Below, one piece after another: positions 4,400 through 7,193 of a DNA stretch of 7,193 nucleotides. Each line of letters starts with the position of its first letter. Within the stretch, counting starts at the first letter, position 1. Source of the stretch: Pseudomonadota bacterium (GTDB taxonomy: Bacteria > Pseudomonadota > Alphaproteobacteria > Rhizobiales > Rhizobiaceae). The stretch lies in contig JAEYTV010000434.1 in assembly GCA_023433855.1 (NCBI GenBank), positions 1 to 7,193 on the forward strand, read 5' to 3'. The translations under genes and the position numbers were made by a program. Below the pieces are notes generated by a model, which searched no databases, had not been told where the DNA came from, and was given only the letters and a program-made list of their open reading frames with translations.

Positions 4400-7193
4400 T
4401 TAGCCTGCCGAAGGGGATTTAATATCCTCCTTCTCCGCTCCCTCGTCTTTCTGTTGGGTGACGTCAGGCTCGGCCGAGGCGGAGGCGTCCTTCTTTACGT
4501 AGAGCGGGTGCCGCAAAACCCGCGCGTGTCCCCATTCGCGTACACGCTCCAACACGACATACAGCATAGGTATGAGGAAGATCCCGACCGCCGCGCTTGC
4601 GATCATGCCACCGAAGACCGTGGTGCCCACCGAACGCCGGCTTGCTGCGGATGCCCCAACCGCAGTCACCAGTGGCACCAGGCTGAGAATGAAGGCGATG
4701 CTCGTCATCATCACCGGGCGGAACCGCTCGCGTGCACCCACGACTGCTGCATCGTCTACCGACATTCCTTCCTCGCGCCTGTCTTTTGCGAACTCAACGA
4801 TGAGGATGGCGTTCTTGCTCGCGAGCGCTATCAGCACCACTATGCCGATCTGCGCGTAAATGTCGTTCTCCAGTCCCGTGAGGTGGAGAGCAATGAACGC
4901 TCCAAGGAGCCCTGCGGTCACGGACAGCAGTACTCCAAGAGGGATGGTCCAGCTCTCATACAAGGCAACAAGGAAAAGGTAGGCAAACAGCACCGCCAGA
5001 CCCAGAACTACCGGCGTCTCTCCGGCCGCCTGCAGCTCCTGCAGGGCAGTGCCGGTCCACTCATATCCATAGCCAGCCGGCAATGTCGTTCTTGATACCT
5101 CCGCCATCGCCGCCAATGCTTCGCCGGAACTCACCCCGCTTGCCGCGTTGCCGTTGATGGTCGCTGCGCGATAGTTGTTGTAGCGGGTGATGAAGAGCGG
5201 ACCGAGGTTTTCTTGCACGCTCACCAGAGAGCGCAGCGGAATCATGTTGCCGCTGGAGGAACGCACGAAGACACGGTAGATGTCCTCGATCGCCGTCCGG
5301 TCTGCCTCCTCGCCCTGGATAATGACCTGCCATGTCCTGCCCAAGATATTGAAGTTGTTTACAAAATAGCCGCCTAGCGTGGACTGTAATGCGTTGTAGA
5401 TGGCTTCCGGCTGAACCCCGAGGCTCAGCGCCTTGCTGCGGTCGACCTCCAGCGCCAGTTCTGGCGTGTTTGTTGCGAAGGTCGTGAAGACGGCTGACAG
5501 CTTGGGGTCCTGGTTTGCCGCAATGACGAGCGCTTGGGCGACCGAGGCAAGCTCCTCCGGGGAGCGTCCTTCCCGATCCTCGAGCTGATACTGGAAACCG
5601 CCCGAAGAACCGAGGCCGATGATTGGCGGGAGATTGAGCGTGATGGCCGTGGCATCTGCAAGGTCTACGGTACGCTTGTTGACCTCGTCGATGACCTTGA
5701 AGACCGTAATGTCATCCTTGGTTCGCTGGTCAAACGGCGTCAGCGCCACCATCAGAAGCCCGGCATTGGATTCGGCGAGGCCGTCAATGAAGCTGAAGCC
5801 GGTCACGCTTGTGACGTCGGCCACCCCCGGGATGTCGCGGATCATCCCCTCGACCTCTGACACTACCTCCGAGGTGCGCGGTTGCGATGCCGCGGGCGGC
5901 AAGGTGACCTGGACGAAAAACAATCCCTGGTCTTCACTTGGGAGAAAGCCAGTCGGCGTTATCTTGTTCAGGAAATAGCTTCCACCTCCAAAGAGCAGAA
6001 CGAGCGGAATCGCGAGCACAGCCACGCGGACCAACCTTCTGACGACACTGGCATACCGGTCGCTGACGTTTTCGATCCCGCGGGACAGCTTGCCCATCAG
6101 TCGTCCATAGGCGCTCGTGCTGCTGTGGGTCGGCTTAAGCAGCACGCCGCACAAAGCCGGACTGAGGGTCAACGCATTGATCGCCGATATCAGCATAGAC
6201 ACGCTTACCGTTACCGCGAACTGGGAGTAGAGTTCGCCCGTTATCCCGGGGATGAAACCCACCGGGACGAACACGGAGAGGAGCACAAGTGTGACCGCGA
6301 TGATTGGCGCGGTGATTTCGCGCATTGCCACCTTGGTCGCCTCTTTCGGCGGAAGCCCGGTCGTCGTCATGACACGTTCGACGTTCTCCACCACGATGAT
6401 TGCATCGTCAACGACAATGCCGATGGCCAGGATCATCGCAAACAGCGAGATGGTGTTTGCGGAATAGCCAAGCACCAGCAAAACGGCGAAGGTTCCGACC
6501 AACGACACAGGTACAGCGATCGTCGGTATGAGCGTGGCGCGCAGGTTGCCGAGGAAGAAGAATACGACGAACACGACGAGCACGAAGGCTTCGATCAGCG
6601 TCTTGACGACCTCATCGATCGTGGAGGAGACGAAGACCGTCGTGTCGTAGGTAATCTTGTAGGCGAGTCCCTCTGGAAAACCCTGCGCAATTTCCTGCAT
6701 GGCCGCGCGCACGCCCTCTGCCGCCGCGACCGCGTTGGAGCCCGGTGCCTGGTAGACAGCGATGACCGAGGCAGGAGCCCCGTTCAATCGGCCAATGCTT
6801 TCGTAAGATTGTGCTGCGAGTTCGATGCGGGCCACGTCGCCAAGCCGCACCAGAGAGCCATCGGCGTTCGCCCGTATAACGATCTGCTCGAATTCTTCGA
6901 CGCTGCTCAGCCCCCCTTGCGTGGTCAAGGTGAGCTGGATCTGCTGCTGGTCACTGATAGGCGGTGCCCCAATCCGCCCTACCGCAGCCTGAACGTTCTG
7001 GTTGCTGACGGCATTGATGATGTCATTTGGAACCAGAGACAGGCTGGTCATCGCGTCAGTATTGAGCCAGATACGCATGCTGTAGTTCATCGTTCCGAAC
7101 GACTGCGCCTGTCCGACGCCCGACACACGCGCCAGCCGATCGATAACGTTGATTACGGCATAGTTGTTGAGGAAGAGCTCGTCATAGGCGCCA
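4400..7193 (-). CDS. RND multidrug efflux pump, inner-membrane HAE1-type transporter, N-terminus beyond the right edge
   Basis: Role (known family): AcrB/MexB/MexF-type trimeric proton antiporter that captures drugs from membrane and periplasm and passes them, via an adaptor, to an outer-membrane channel. Seen: the frame is open to 7193, giving 930 residues; about 145 N-terminal residues are missing by alignment to AcrB from memory, including TM1 and part of the first porter domain. The GTG at 7126 is internal, because the upstream codons ([15 protein letters not shown]) match the family. The proton-relay residues are all present: D262 and D263 in [15 protein letters not shown] (AcrB D407/D408), K793 in [12 protein letters not shown] (K940), R823 and T830 in [12 protein letters not shown] (R971/T978). 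Also visible are [34 protein letters not shown] and eleven membrane segments (TM2-TM12). The last 30 or so residues form a charged Lys/Asp/Glu tail. The porter sequence reminds me of the MexF/OqxB branch. The adaptor gene probably lies upstream, outside the window. The substrate is unknown. Confidence 0.95.
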   Translation of the reverse strand, partial: GAYDELFLNNYAVINVIDRLARVSGVGQAQSFGTMNYSMRIWLNTDAMTSLSLVPNDIINAVSNQNVQAAVGRIGAPPISDQQQIQLTLTTQGGLSSVEEFEQIVIRANADGSLVRLGDVARIELAAQSYESIGRLNGAPASVIAVYQAPGSNAVAAAEGVRAAMQEIAQGFPEGLAYKITYDTTVFVSSTIDEVVKTLIEAFVLVVFVVFFFLGNLRATLIPTIAVPVSLVGTFAVLLVLGYSANTISLFAMILAIGIVVDDAIIVVENVERVMTTTGLPPKEATKVAMREITAPIIAVTLVLLSVFVPVGFIPGITGELYSQFAVTVSVSMLISAINALTLSPALCGVLLKPTHSSTSAYGRLMGKLSRGIENVSDRYASVVRRLVRVAVLAIPLVLLFGGGSYFLNKITPTGFLPSEDQGLFFVQVTLPPAASQPRTSEVVSEVEGMIRDIPGVADVTSVTGFSFIDGLAESNAGLLMVALTPFDQRTKDDITVFKVIDEVNKRTVDLADATAITLNLPPIIGLGSSGGFQYQLEDREGRSPEELASVAQALVIAANQDPKLSAVFTTFATNTPELALEVDRSKALSLGVQPEAIYNALQSTLGGYFVNNFNILGRTWQVIIQGEEADRTAIEDIYRVFVRSSSGNMIPLRSLVSVQENLGPLFITRYNNYRAATINGNAASGVSSGEALAAMAEVSRTTLPAGYGYEWTGTALQELQAAGETPVVLGLAVLFAYLFLVALYESWTIPLGVLLSVTAGLLGAFIALHLTGLENDIYAQIGIVVLIALASKNAILIVEFAKDRREEGMSVDDAAVVGARERFRPVMMTSIAFILSLVPLVTAVGASAASRRSVGTTVFGGMIASAAVGIFLIPMLYVVLERVREWGHARVLRHPLYVKKDASASAEPDVTQQKDEGAEKEDIKSPSAG

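Noticed and set aside
4316..5095. A 259-codon plus-strand frame opposite the RND gene
   Set aside because: It is antisense to the strongly conserved C-terminal half of the pump and has no domain of its own.
6378..6395. GTTC-N3-GTTC resembling the alphaproteobacterial LexA box
   Set aside because: The spacing is 3 rather than 7 bases, and it lies deep within the RND coding sequence.
1..7193. CRISPR arrays, tRNA or rRNA genes, insertion sequences, riboswitches
   Set aside because: I saw no regularly spaced repeats, no tRNA-like cloverleaf, no transposase and no known riboswitch core on either strand. This was a visual reading only.

Overview
The window looks like a piece of an alphaproteobacterial genome, most likely from the order Rhizobiales (a Rhizobium/Sinorhizobium/Agrobacterium-type organism). 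This is an inference from the moderately GC-rich coding sequence and from the rhizobial character of the DnaE2, Bfd and Bfr proteins as I remember those families. No database search was possible. Five protein-coding genes are supported, and two of them are cut by the window edges.

Left part (1-1875, plus strand): the 3' end of dnaE2 (imuC), an error-prone replicative-type DNA polymerase used in SOS mutagenesis. A gap of about 300 bases follows, with no recognisable gene. Next comes a two-gene iron-storage unit: bfd, a bacterioferritin-associated [2Fe-2S] ferredoxin, overlaps by 35 nt with bfr, the haem-containing bacterioferritin. The bfr gene uses a TTG start with a good Shine-Dalgarno sequence inside the bfd reading frame. 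Bfr stores iron as ferric mineral, and Bfd delivers electrons to it so that the iron can be released.

Middle part (1876-2347): a convergent intergenic region of about 470 bases. I recognise no gene in it, but it holds several short inverted repeats, one of them straddling the bfr stop codon.

Right part (2348-7193, minus strand): two efflux genes in the same orientation, 96 nt apart. The upstream gene, cut by the right edge, encodes the inner-membrane pump of a tripartite RND multidrug exporter of the HAE1 type. The downstream gene encodes a FUSC-family membrane protein related to aromatic-acid/fusaric-acid exporters. They may form one efflux operon whose periplasmic adaptor would lie beyond position 7193. 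Nothing here is a clearly new system. The most noteworthy points are the bfd/bfr overlap, the RND-FUSC pairing and the structured but gene-less convergent region.
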